Shown: piece by piece, positions 49,193-57,239 of the stretch
Layout: every line of letters starts with the position of its first letter
Position numbering within the stretch: the first letter of the stretch is position 1
NCBI RefSeq assembly: GCF_000156355.1
Contig: NZ_GG657896.1
Location: 8,908-72,907, forward strand
Origin: Methylophaga thiooxydans DMS010
GTDB lineage: Bacteria; Pseudomonadota; Gammaproteobacteria; Nitrosococcales; Methylophagaceae
Reading direction: 5' to 3'
Length of the DNA stretch: 64,000 nucleotides
Translations under genes and position numbers: made by a program
Notes under the pieces: model-generated
Told to the model about the DNA's origin: nothing
The model's input: only the letters and a program-made list of their open reading frames with translations
Databases searched by the model: none

Positions 49193-50790
49193 GAGAGGCT
49201 GATTTTACGCTGCCATTAGAGCAGGATCCGGCTACATGGCGGGCATTAACCGTCTTTGCTGGCTATCGATTCTTTTTGGCGGCAGTGCTCTTTTTTGTTT
49301 TCTACCTACAGTTACCGCCAGCGTTTCTCGGCGCGGTTGATCCCAAGCTTTACGCAACGGTTAGTCAGGCTTATCTGCTAACAGCACTGTTTTTGTTGAT
49401 TTTTACCAGTAAGCGCTGGGGCGATGTCGAAAAACAAATTAAGCTACAGCTACTTATTGATATCGTTGCACTGACGATTATTATTCATGCCAGTGGGGGC
49501 TTAGCAACTGGGTTAGGCTCATTATTATTGGTCGTGGTTGTCGCAGGTGGCGCACTTATCCCTGGACGCCTGGCCGCATTCACTGCCGCCATTGCCACCT
49601 TAGCCATGTTATTAGAAGTAAGCTACTCCCAAATATCCGGTGATGGCGTAACCAAATATAGCCAAGCAGGTTTTTTAGGTGCCACATTTTTTGTGACAGC
49701 CTGGTTGGCTCAGTGGCTTTCTCACAAAATGCAGAGCTCGCAAGTATTGGCAGAGCAAAGGGCTAGAGATGTCGCCAATCTTGCCGTGCTTAATCAACAT
49801 ATCATCAGTCGTATGCAAATCGGTGTGATGGCTCTCGATGCCCATGGCATCGTTACTATGTTCAATCAATCAGCCAGAGATTTGTTAGGTATAGAGCGCA
49901 CTTTCCCAGGTTTTAATTTACGTCTGGCAGTACCACAGCTCGCGGAGCAGTTATGGTTATGGCAGCACAATAACCCACGCCCATTTGAGGCTTTTCAAGC
50001 ACGATCTGATTTGCCCGAAATACGTGTGTCAGCATCGAAATTGGATAGTGGTGAAACCCTCATCTACATTGAAAACACCTCCGCCATGGCGCAACAAGCG
50101 CAACAATTAAAATTGGCATCGTTGGGGCGGCTCACAGCAAGCATCGCGCATGAAATACGTAACCCGCTGGGCGCAATCAGCCACGCTGGTGAGTTGTTGG
50201 CTGAAAAACAGGCGTCGGATCCGAGTATGAGCAAGTTGACAGATATTATTCAACGTCATAGCCAGCGCGTGAATAGTATTATCGAGACGATTTTGCAAAT
50301 GAGTCGGCGTAAAACCGTTGAACCTTCAGCCGTTGTTCTAGCGACATGGCTAGACAATTTCGTGGCGGAGTTTAGTGAAATAAAAGCCGTTAAACACAAT
50401 GATATTGTTCTCAACATTGATTCACCATTAGCGAAAGTGGCCATGGATCCTGAACAACTCCACCAGGTGATGTGGAATTTGCTGGATAATGCGTGCCACT
50501 ATTCTGATCCCGATAAAGCAGGCCCACGAGTTGAGGTATTACTCACACGTTCAGAAAAAGAGATTTACATTGAGGTATCAGACAATGGTGCAGGCGTGAG
50601 TCAAGCTGCACGTGAGCACCTTTTTGAGCCGTTTCACTCTAAGCGTCAAGGTGGCACTGGATTAGGCTTATACTTAGCCAGAGAGTTATGTCAGGCGAAT
50701 GGTGCACGGTTAAGTTTTCTTGCCGATGAGTTGCAAAGCAGTCGTTTTCGTATAAGCTTTCCCAGTGAATGGCAGGAATACATAGCATAA
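49189..50790 (+). CDS. pilS: PilS-type sensor histidine kinase
   Basis: Membrane kinase that with PilR controls sigma-54-dependent type IV pilin expression. 533 residues: six N-terminal helices in about the first 180, a PAS domain (GVMALDAHGIVTMFNQSARDLLG), HisKA with the His in SIAHEIRNPLGAISH, and HATPase_c (NLLDNACHYS, GGTGLGLYLARE). Its stop shares bases with the pilR start (TAATG). No pilin gene lies in the window. Confidence 0.92.
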   Translation: MREADFTLPLEQDPATWRALTVFAGYRFFLAAVLFFVFYLQLPPAFLGAVDPKLYATVSQAYLLTALFLLIFTSKRWGDVEKQIKLQLLIDIVALTIIIHASGGLATGLGSLLLVVVVAGGALIPGRLAAFTAAIATLAMLLEVSYSQISGDGVTKYSQAGFLGATFFVTAWLAQWLSHKMQSSQVLAEQRARDVANLAVLNQHIISRMQIGVMALDAHGIVTMFNQSARDLLGIERTFPGFNLRLAVPQLAEQLWLWQHNNPRPFEAFQARSDLPEIRVSASKLDSGETLIYIENTSAMAQQAQQLKLASLGRLTASIAHEIRNPLGAISHAGELLAEKQASDPSMSKLTDIIQRHSQRVNSIIETILQMSRRKTVEPSAVVLATWLDNFVAEFSEIKAVKHNDIVLNIDSPLAKVAMDPEQLHQVMWNLLDNACHYSDPDKAGPRVEVLLTRSEKEIYIEVSDNGAGVSQAAREHLFEPFHSKRQGGTGLGLYLARELCQANGARLSFLADELQSSRFRISFPSEWQEYIA

Positions 50791-52151
50791 TGAACCGACA
50801 AGCATTAGTCATAGACGATGAGCCGGATATTCTTGAACTGCTCACCATGACACTGTCAGATATGTCGATTGACTGCGTGACAGCGGAAAGTTTGGCGCAG
50901 GCACATCAGGCTCTCAAACAGCAAAAATTTGATCTCTGTTTTACCGATATGCGTTTGCCAGACGGTAATGGCCTCGATTTTGTTAAAACGATTCAGAAAC
51001 AATGGCCTGAACTGCCTGTTGCTGTGATTACTGCGCACGGTAATGTGGACTTGGCTGTCGAGGCATTAAAGTCCGGCGCATTTGATTTTGTTTCTAAACC
51101 ATTGAAACTCAGAATGTTGAGGGACCTGGTCACTGCAGCACTTAAACTGTCCCCTGAAACACCACAACTAAAAGAACGTCGTTCCAGAGATAAGTTACTT
51201 GGCGAAACGGATGTGATGTGCTCGTTACGAGGAAAAATCTCGAAACTGGCGCGTAGCCAAGCGCCCGTTTATATCACCGGCGAGTCAGGTACGGGTAAAG
51301 AGTTAGTCGCTCGCTTGATTCATGAATTAGGTGTTCGAGGCGAACAAGCGTTTGTGCCAATAAACTGCGGTGCAATACCCGCTGATTTAGTTGAAAGTGA
51401 GCTTTTCGGGCATAAAAAAGGTGCCTTTACAGGTGCTATTGCCGACAAACAGGGCTTGTTTCAGATCGCAGACGGCGGCACGTTATTTCTGGATGAAGTG
51501 GCAGACCTGCCGTTGATGATGCAAGTCAAGTTACTGCGCGCGATTCAGGAAAAAGCAATCAGACCTGTTGGTGGCCACGAGGAGATTAATGTGGATGTGC
51601 GAATTCTATCGGCTACCCATAAAAATCTTGCGAAGTGTGTCAGAGAGGGCAGTTTCAGGGAAGATTTATTCTATCGTCTGAACGTTATTGAACTCACCGT
51701 CCCCGCATTACGAGAGCGCCAAAAAGATATTCCTCAGTTAACGACTCATATTCTTAAACAGTTTGCCGAACGTCATCATCATGTTCAGCCAGCCATAGCG
51801 GCATCGGCAATGCAGGCATTACAATCCTATGTGTTTCCGGGTAACGTCCGTGAGCTTGAAAATATCTTAGAGCGAGCCTTGACCTGGTCTGATGGCACCA
51901 CAATTCAGGCTGATGATTTGATGTTACCTGAGCATCAACCTGCCACGCCAACGCCAACTAACGAGCCGACACTCTCTGCAAACATAGCGAGTACCGCTGT
52001 TGATTTAGAGTCAAAGCTGGAAGATCAAGAAAAACACTTGATTATGCAGGCACTGGAGTCGACACGCTGGAATAAAACGGCTGCTGCTAAAAAGCTTGGC
52101 ATTACATTCAGGGCATTGCGTTATAAGCTGAAAAAGCTAGAGCTTGATTAA
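50790..52151 (+). CDS. pilR: PilR-type sigma-54 response regulator
   Basis: Activator of sigma-54 promoters, classically pilA. 453 residues from ATG 50790: receiver with D9-D10 and D53 (FTDMRLPDGNG), AAA+ domain with Walker A GESGTGKE (164-171) and sigma-54 contact GAFTGA (211-216), and a C-terminal Fis-type helix-turn-helix (NKTAAAKKLGITFRALRYKLKKL). It overlaps the convergent ygfZ gene by 4 bp. Confidence 0.94.
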   Translation: MNRQALVIDDEPDILELLTMTLSDMSIDCVTAESLAQAHQALKQQKFDLCFTDMRLPDGNGLDFVKTIQKQWPELPVAVITAHGNVDLAVEALKSGAFDFVSKPLKLRMLRDLVTAALKLSPETPQLKERRSRDKLLGETDVMCSLRGKISKLARSQAPVYITGESGTGKELVARLIHELGVRGEQAFVPINCGAIPADLVESELFGHKKGAFTGAIADKQGLFQIADGGTLFLDEVADLPLMMQVKLLRAIQEKAIRPVGGHEEINVDVRILSATHKNLAKCVREGSFREDLFYRLNVIELTVPALRERQKDIPQLTTHILKQFAERHHHVQPAIAASAMQALQSYVFPGNVRELENILERALTWSDGTTIQADDLMLPEHQPATPTPTNEPTLSANIASTAVDLESKLEDQEKHLIMQALESTRWNKTAAAKKLGITFRALRYKLKKLELD

Positions 52152-53095
52152 CCTTCATCGTTGACTAATGCTGTCAGCTCAGTAACCGCATTGCCTCCAA
52201 TATTGGCTTTTGTCGAAATCGCAGATAGTTTCATGCTTACTTGGCAGAGTAGCGTGTTGTCATGAGTTGTTTGTGCCTGAACGACATGGCCTAGCGTGTT
52301 ATCGTCATCATCTGAAACCGGGGTGTTGGCTTGAGGTAACTCACCGCTACCCACTCTTGCCAGAAACATTCTGCGATTGGGTGAGCCTAGGTAGTGAAGG
52401 CGAGCAACAACCTCTTGGCCTGGATAGCAGCCTTTTTTGAAGCTAACACCACCGACGAGCTCCAGATTCACCTGTTGTGGTGTGAACTGTTCTTTACTGT
52501 CATTAAAAATGGCCGGCACGCCAGCCTCAATATCTAGTAACTGCCAGAATGCCTGGGTTGTCAGTTGCCAGCCGTCTGTGAGCCACTCACTCAGTAAAAG
52601 CGTTTTGTCTTTTTCACAAATCGCCAGAAAACGGGGTGATTGGCCAGCTTGTTTTATTAATAAACCAAGCTCCGTCTCGCTGCCTTGCATGGTTGTTGAC
52701 GGCAAGTCTGTCATTTTATTATCAGGGTTGATAATACCTACTGCGGCTAACGAGTCTGATAGTGCGATATCCACTTTGCTGCGTAATTTAAACATGGACA
52801 GACGTTGCGCGATAGCTTCAGCAAGTTCTGCAGGCAGCACAATAAGGTAATCTTGTTCGCGCTTGATTAACTGGAAAATAGCGAGCAATCGGCCTTTCGG
52901 GCTACACAATCCGTTAAGTTGTGCCTGATGGGGTTTTAGCGCATTCACAGCATTAGTGAGAAGGTTTTGTAAAAAACTTCCTGCATCATCGCCTGACACG
53001 ATGATAATACTCAGATCAGCTAAGGGAGTTAATGCTGATTGAGATTCTTTTGGGAAAGCCACTGCTTGTTGTTGAATTAGGTTTTTCCAGCTCAT
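52148..53095 (-). CDS. ygfZ: YgfZ/GcvT-domain folate-binding protein
   Basis: Folate-dependent protein that aids iron-sulphur enzyme maturation or repair, including MiaB-type enzymes. 315 residues; the signature Cys motif KGCYPGQEVVARLHY is intact. N-terminal SIIIVSGDDAGSFLQNLLTN is typical. Its start lies only 24 bp from the predicted prophage end, so its native upstream region has been displaced; it must rely on a promoter inside those bases or in the phage end. Confidence 0.92.
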   Translation of the reverse strand: MSWKNLIQQQAVAFPKESQSALTPLADLSIIIVSGDDAGSFLQNLLTNAVNALKPHQAQLNGLCSPKGRLLAIFQLIKREQDYLIVLPAELAEAIAQRLSMFKLRSKVDIALSDSLAAVGIINPDNKMTDLPSTTMQGSETELGLLIKQAGQSPRFLAICEKDKTLLLSEWLTDGWQLTTQAFWQLLDIEAGVPAIFNDSKEQFTPQQVNLELVGGVSFKKGCYPGQEVVARLHYLGSPNRRMFLARVGSGELPQANTPVSDDDDNTLGHVVQAQTTHDNTLLCQVSMKLSAISTKANIGGNAVTELTALVNDEG

Positions 53096-53126
53096 GGTAG
53101 ATCGCTATAGTTAATTGGTTGTAGGC

Positions 53127-53168
53127 CGCCACATGAATTGCGATCTCTCGCCACATGAATTGCGATCT
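53127..53168. repeat. Paired 20-bp direct repeats at prophage end (R1/R2-like)
   Basis: The identical 20-mer beginning CGCCACATGAATT occurs at 53127-53146 and 53149-53168, period 22 bp. Mu A binds 22-bp sites, two of which lie side by side at the right end starting a few bp from the terminal TG/CA. Spacing and position fit; the sequence only loosely resembles the Mu consensus (shared CA-T-GAA and GCGA). Confidence 0.7.
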
Positions 53169-53173
53169 GTAGT

Positions 53174-53389
53174 TTAATCGTCAGTTGGCGAAACTACTCC
53201 TCGCTTAACCAAACGTCTCAGCAAAATCCTAGCGACTTGGTCTGGCTTCATACCTCCAAGAGTGGTGAACTCGACCTCTGGCTTATGAGGGTCACCTAGA
53301 TCACCATAAACCCGAACCACACCACCAACTTCATGGTACTCAGACTCATAGAGCTTCCCTTCGACCTCAACAGAAACAAAACCAGACAT
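53174..53389 (-). CDS. Small hypothetical protein at prophage right end
   Basis: 71 residues, not recognised. ATG 53389 is chosen because TGGAG lies 6 bp upstream; an earlier in-frame start at 53401 overlaps that site. The sequence is beta-rich at first (SVEVEGKLYESEYHEVGGVVRVYGDL is two strands) with a basic helix at the end (QVARILLRRLVKRG). No Cys, no membrane segment. Its stop codon is 5 bp from the repeat pair, so it is the last gene of the phage. Confidence 0.65.
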   Translation of the reverse strand: MSGFVSVEVEGKLYESEYHEVGGVVRVYGDLGDPHKPEVEFTTLGGMKPDQVARILLRRLVKRGVVSPTDD

Positions 53390-53424
53390 AACAAACTCCA
53401 AACTAACTATAGGTAATTAATGAT

Positions 53425-54315
53425 CTATTTAAGCTGCTTTATATAAGAAGTAAATGCAGAAGATTCATCATAACTGCCACCTAAACGATCAAGTGGTTTT
53501 AAGTTCTCTCTAGTGAGAAACACTCTGGCAAAGAGAATGATTTGTGTGGCTTTACTGACTAAAGAGTCAACCTCTCTAACCCACTTCGCCCATTTCTCTA
53601 AATCTTGATAACTGAGCTGATTTATATCGGCATCTCTCAATTGATTGAGATTGCTTTCAAGCTGAATAACCACCAACTCTCTGATGTCGTTCTCATCATA
53701 CAAAGCCTCTAAGCCAGCAATTTCAGCAACAGGACGTTCAACATAATGAGGCCTTTCAAGGGTTACATTTTGAGCAGCCTCAATAGCTTCAACCTCTTGC
53801 ACAGTAGCTTTCACGGTAATTATAAGTTGATTACTCCGTGTCTTGATCATGCTAGACAAGGCTTTAGATATGGTAGGAAATTTATTCTGTTTAAACGGGC
53901 TAAGTTTAGAATTAGCCCAATTGGCACCTTTTTCCTGAGCCTTTAGTTCCGAAACCTGTTGTTGAACAGAATCAATATCAAACTCTCTTAATGTGGCACG
54001 GTTTTCAGATTCAGTAACAAAACGGTCGAAGCGTTTCGATAGAGTGTTGAATTCAACACCGAAGTAACTGGCACCACATAACTGGCCGATGTTAGTGGTA
54101 TAGCCATCTTCAGTTGAGACAATATAGCCTTTGTTATGAGGCGAATGACAAGTTGATAAACCACAACGAATTTTTTCAGTAAAAGTATAATTACCTAGAA
54201 TCTCCTTTAATTTATGGTCTGATGGATCGAGGTTTTCCTCAAAACCAGCTAAGTCTTGAATATCTCCCCATGAATCAACACGGATTAAGCCTTTCTCGGT
54301 ATTTAGTGTAATCAT
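53425..54315 (-). CDS. Unknown Cys/His protein, probable phage accessory gene
   Basis: 296 residues, not recognised. Residues C51, C56, H57, H60 and C80 (CGLSTCHSPHNKGYI, then NIGQLCG) look like a metal site. The rest is helical and hydrophilic, with a possible coiled coil near 110-130. It is clearly more A/T-rich than the tail genes, a sign of separate origin. It stands between the methylase and the phage end, where Mu-like phages carry optional cargo. A role in defence or anti-restriction is possible but unsupported by any motif. Confidence 0.7.
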   Translation of the reverse strand: MITLNTEKGLIRVDSWGDIQDLAGFEENLDPSDHKLKEILGNYTFTEKIRCGLSTCHSPHNKGYIVSTEDGYTTNIGQLCGASYFGVEFNTLSKRFDRFVTESENRATLREFDIDSVQQQVSELKAQEKGANWANSKLSPFKQNKFPTISKALSSMIKTRSNQLIITVKATVQEVEAIEAAQNVTLERPHYVERPVAEIAGLEALYDENDIRELVVIQLESNLNQLRDADINQLSYQDLEKWAKWVREVDSLVSKATQIILFARVFLTRENLKPLDRLGGSYDESSAFTSYIKQLK

Positions 54316-54346
54316 CGCTTAAGAATGTGACTCCATTTGTTAATTA

Positions 54347-55108
54347 TCACCAATTCCATATTAGCAGCTCACGGGATGCTTTTTTATTGTGATTTCCACC
54401 TACCGTGTAATTGATATTTAAAGGCTTATTTGAGAGGCCTTTAAAGACCTTTTTAATAGTGTCGTGGTCGTTGATGCTGATGAGCATTTTGCCTTGGATA
54501 GTTTGGGCCAGTTCTGCCATGGTTTCGTATTGTTCTAAACCAAAGTCTTGACCGTAACCTGCGGTTTCATAGTACGGTGGATCCAGATAGAACAGTGTGC
54601 CTGGTCGATCATATTTCTGAATGCAGCGCTGCCAGTCTAGGTTCTCGACGTTGGTTCTGGCCAGGCGAAGGTGAGCGGCGCTCAGATCCTCCTCGATGCG
54701 GAGTAGATTGAGCCGTGGCGGACTGGTAGTGGCGGTGCCATAGCTCTGGCCGTCGACCTTGCCACCGAAGGCAAGCTTTTGCAGATAGTAGAACCTGGCT
54801 GCACGCTGGATATCGGTGAGCGTTTCGGGTGTTTTGGCTTTTTCCCATTCAAACAGTTGTCTGCTGGATAAGGCCCACTTGAACTGCCGGACGAATTCTT
54901 CAAGGTGGTGCTGAACAACCCGGTAAAGGTTGGTCAGCTCACCATTGATGTCATTAAGCACTTCGACTTTGGATGGTTCCTTTTTGTAAAAGAGCGCTGC
55001 GCCACCAGCAAAGACTTCGACGTAGCATTGATGTTCCGGAAACAGGGGCAGGATGTCTTTTGCGAGTCGGGTTTTACCGCCCATCCACGGGATAATTGGT
55101 TTGGCCAT
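54347..55108 (-). CDS. Dam-type DNA adenine methyltransferase
   Basis: N6-adenine methyltransferase, 253 residues. SAM-binding motif EVFAGGAAL (31-39) and catalytic DPPY (176-179), with PWMGGKTRL at the N-terminus; the arrangement is that of the alpha/Dam class. The target site cannot be read, though GATC is common for this class. It overlaps com by 35 bp and has its own AGAGGA inside com. In Mu the gene after com is mom, the DNA-modification gene; here a methylase takes that place, likely protecting phage DNA from restriction. Confidence 0.92.
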   Translation of the reverse strand: MAKPIIPWMGGKTRLAKDILPLFPEHQCYVEVFAGGAALFYKKEPSKVEVLNDINGELTNLYRVVQHHLEEFVRQFKWALSSRQLFEWEKAKTPETLTDIQRAARFYYLQKLAFGGKVDGQSYGTATTSPPRLNLLRIEEDLSAAHLRLARTNVENLDWQRCIQKYDRPGTLFYLDPPYYETAGYGQDFGLEQYETMAELAQTIQGKMLISINDHDTIKKVFKGLSNKPLNINYTVGGNHNKKASRELLIWNW

Positions 55109-55268
55109 GTTTTTCCTCTATTGGTCTGGCACTCGCTGGTGCTGGATTAAGAGGCTCAATGGCCTTCAGGTTGTTGAGTGTCTTACATCGCGGACACTTG
55201 ATTTCGATTTGTACGTATTCAGCTTTAGCCAGTAACCGGCTGCAGCCACCACATCTAACTTCTTTCAT
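55074..55268 (-). CDS. com: Com-like zinc-finger translational regulator
   Basis: 64 residues with two Cys pairs, C6-x2-C9 and C25-x2-C28, the zinc finger of Mu Com. In Mu, Com binds mom mRNA and opens a hairpin that hides the mom start site. Here com overlaps the adenine methylase gene, keeping the same arrangement, so it probably controls that gene. GAGG lies 6 bp before the ATG. The C-terminal half is Pro/Ala-rich and unstructured. Confidence 0.85.
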   Translation of the reverse strand: MKEVRCGGCSRLLAKAEYVQIEIKCPRCKTLNNLKAIEPLNPAPASARPIEEKHGQTNYPVDGR

Positions 55269-55305
55269 GTGAGCCTCTATCTGTTTGTGCTAGGCTGGCC
55301 CGGCT

Positions 55306-55391
55306 GCGTCGACGCGGCGGGATGGCCTTGGTTGGCTCACAGGGTATGTGCCTGTGGGTTGACGGCTCGGCAGTGTTGGCGCACTGCCGAG
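55306..55391 (-). promoter_or_regulatory. GC-rich leader with three stem-loops upstream of com
   Basis: The 137-bp gap before com holds GCGTCGACGC (55306-55315, self-complementary), CACAGG/CCTGTG with a 7-nt loop (55338-55356), and CTCGGCAGTG/CACTGCCGAG with a 6-nt loop (55366-55391). None is followed by a T run. They are placed where a late promoter or mRNA control element for com and the methylase would be. Confidence 0.5.
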
Positions 55392-55406
55392 TCGCTGTCT
55401 CTTCCT

Positions 55407-55769
55407 TTACTTCAGTATTTGGTCTAGCGATTTGTATTGGCCATCTTCAAAATGAAAACGGCCAAAGAAGCGAACCAGACCATAGAACCCAACAGCTTCT
55501 ATAGCTGCTGGCAATTGTAATGACCAATGCAGCCGCTTGACATCTCGCAGCATGGCTTTAAAAAAGCCTCGGTCAGCTGAGAGACGATCCTTATCACCAC
55601 CACCACGTTGGTAGTTAAAATCGTGATGACGGCAACTCGCCTCGAAGAACCAGCCAAATAACAGCTTAGCAACTGGTTCGGGTAGCCAGTCAGGGCCACA
55701 GCCATTTCCAAAACTGATTTTTTGTTCCGGTGTCAGGTCTGACCAGGATATTTTTGATTGCTTAGGCAT
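55407..55769 (-). CDS. Phospholipase A2-like phage protein
   Basis: 120 residues. FGNGCGPDW (20-28) resembles the calcium loop of secreted phospholipase A2 (YGxxCGxG), and S45-C46-RHH-D50-FNY resembles its catalytic helix (CCxxHDxCY), with H49-D50 as the active pair; a later Asp (SADRGFF) fits the second catalytic Asp. C24 and C46 could form a disulphide. No signal peptide. It lies between the tail-fibre assembly gene and com. Enzymatic activity is an inference from motifs; a structural role is also possible. Confidence 0.65.
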   Translation of the reverse strand: MPKQSKISWSDLTPEQKISFGNGCGPDWLPEPVAKLLFGWFFEASCRHHDFNYQRGGGDKDRLSADRGFFKAMLRDVKRLHWSLQLPAAIEAVGFYGLVRFFGRFHFEDGQYKSLDQILK

Positions 55770-56290
55770 TAGCTGTAATCCACAACAATCGCGTCAATAT
55801 CAGCTTGAATCACATCCGGCTGCTGCTCATCTTCGTGCTGTGTTTGAAGTGCATAGAGCAAGTCTTCATAGTCCTGCTTTTTTCCAATAGCTGGGCCAGC
55901 CACACTTTTATAATTGGACGCATTGCTAATGATTCGTCCGACTAGGGTTGCTTTATCAACGCTGGCTCTCTCTGCAACAATGAAGTCAATCAGTGGCGTC
56001 GGCGCGGCATTGTCCGACTGCCAAGCTATTGCTTCTGGCTCTTGCGTTGGGAAGCTAGCAATTTCTTCAGCCGTATAAAGACTCGTGACTGGAGCCATGG
56101 CTAGTTTGAATTTCTGAACAATCTCAGAATGCTTATTAGCAAGCCGATCATCGATTATTAGTTTTGAATCTATGACAGATTGAATTTCTGACTCATCAAT
56201 TTCAGTCATGCCAGACTTAATTAAATGATCTTGTGAGCCATCGGATTCAAATGCAAAGACATTATTATTTTCGTCTTTAAAATATTTCAT
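55769..56290 (-). CDS. Putative tail-fibre assembly protein
   Basis: 173 residues. The start MKYFKDENNNVFAFESDGSQ resembles the N-terminus of phage tail-fibre assembly chaperones, and its place directly after the fibre gene (stop and start share a base) supports this. The C-terminal half (SNYKSVAGPAIGKKQDYEDLLYAL) is helical. In Mu the equivalent gene helps fold and attach the fibre. Confidence 0.65.
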   Translation of the reverse strand: MKYFKDENNNVFAFESDGSQDHLIKSGMTEIDESEIQSVIDSKLIIDDRLANKHSEIVQKFKLAMAPVTSLYTAEEIASFPTQEPEAIAWQSDNAAPTPLIDFIVAERASVDKATLVGRIISNASNYKSVAGPAIGKKQDYEDLLYALQTQHEDEQQPDVIQADIDAIVVDYS

Positions 56291-57237
56291 TATCTAAGCT
56301 CCCACCAAACATCAAATCCCGAAAGAACTCCAGCTCCGGCTTGATATGTGCTACCGTTCGGAATAATCAAATTAACGTATTGTTCATCAGAATCACCTGC
56401 GATAGTGCAGATAACTTCACCGTCAACAAGGAAATTACGAGGCCCACTGCCAGCGCTTAGAACTATCGCCAGTTGAATAGATCTACCAGTAGTGTTTGTA
56501 TAAGTAACACCCTCTGAACGACTGACAAAAACGTCTTGCCAGACCTGCCCCTCGCCAATAGCCATCGTTTTGATTTTGGCATCAAGCTTGTCGGGGCTGA
56601 TAATACTCTCAGTCGTATCGGTTCCCGTATTCCATGTCGTCTGATCCTGAATAGGCGTACCGGCAATCGGGTCAATATCAACAAACATCACGGTGGCTGA
56701 TTTAGCCAGACCGACGACCACCTTTTCGGATGGCGCAGTTGCAGTAATTTCCCCCTCCGTACTGCCAGACAGATAATACTTGTCACCCACCGTCAGGCCG
56801 GAGAACAGCGCCGAACGACCAAACGCTTCGACCAGGCTGTTGGTGACATCCGCAAAGCCGACCATCTTCTGTTTGTCGGTACCGTCGGCAATGGCACGGT
56901 CATAGCGGCTGTTGGCAGTGTCCCAGTACACGGCATCGCCATCGGCTACTGATGGACCAAAGGTGACATCTTCCAGCCGTACAACGTGGTTGGTGGCTGA
57001 GACCAGCTTGACGATGGCTTTCTGCAGCAGGTTTAAATCACCATCATCAGGTGTGAGGCCTGCATTAGTGATGACGTTGCGTAGTGACTCGCCCATTTTG
57101 TAGAACCAATGCGCGCCGGGCCATGTCGCTGGTGTACCGGATGTAGGATCACCATTTGTTGGATAACCAACTGACGGTACTGCTGGGGCATCAGGAGGTG
57201 ATGCTGAAGCATCCGCTTCATAATTACGTGGTTCCAT
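56290..57237 (-). CDS. Phage tail fibre protein
   Basis: 315 residues, the likely receptor-binding protein. N-terminal PGAHWFYKMGESLRNVI and GLTPDDGDLNLLQKAI are common at the base of phage tail fibres; the middle is rich in Gly/Thr/Asp beta repeats (VGDKYYLSGSTEGEI) and the C-terminus is a beta domain likely to meet the host surface. Much shorter than Mu gpS. It follows the gp48 homologue by 2 bp. Confidence 0.75.
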   Translation of the reverse strand: MEPRNYEADASASPPDAPAVPSVGYPTNGDPTSGTPATWPGAHWFYKMGESLRNVITNAGLTPDDGDLNLLQKAIVKLVSATNHVVRLEDVTFGPSVADGDAVYWDTANSRYDRAIADGTDKQKMVGFADVTNSLVEAFGRSALFSGLTVGDKYYLSGSTEGEITATAPSEKVVVGLAKSATVMFVDIDPIAGTPIQDQTTWNTGTDTTESIISPDKLDAKIKTMAIGEGQVWQDVFVSRSEGVTYTNTTGRSIQLAIVLSAGSGPRNFLVDGEVICTIAGDSDEQYVNLIIPNGSTYQAGAGVLSGFDVWWELR

Positions 57238-57239
57238 TA

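Noticed and set aside
53127-53168. Repeat pair as a CRISPR array
   Set aside because: Only two copies, separated by 2 bp, so there is no spacer; the position at a phage end explains them better.
55366-55391. Terminator after the phospholipase-like gene
   Set aside because: The stem is strong, but no T run follows on either strand.
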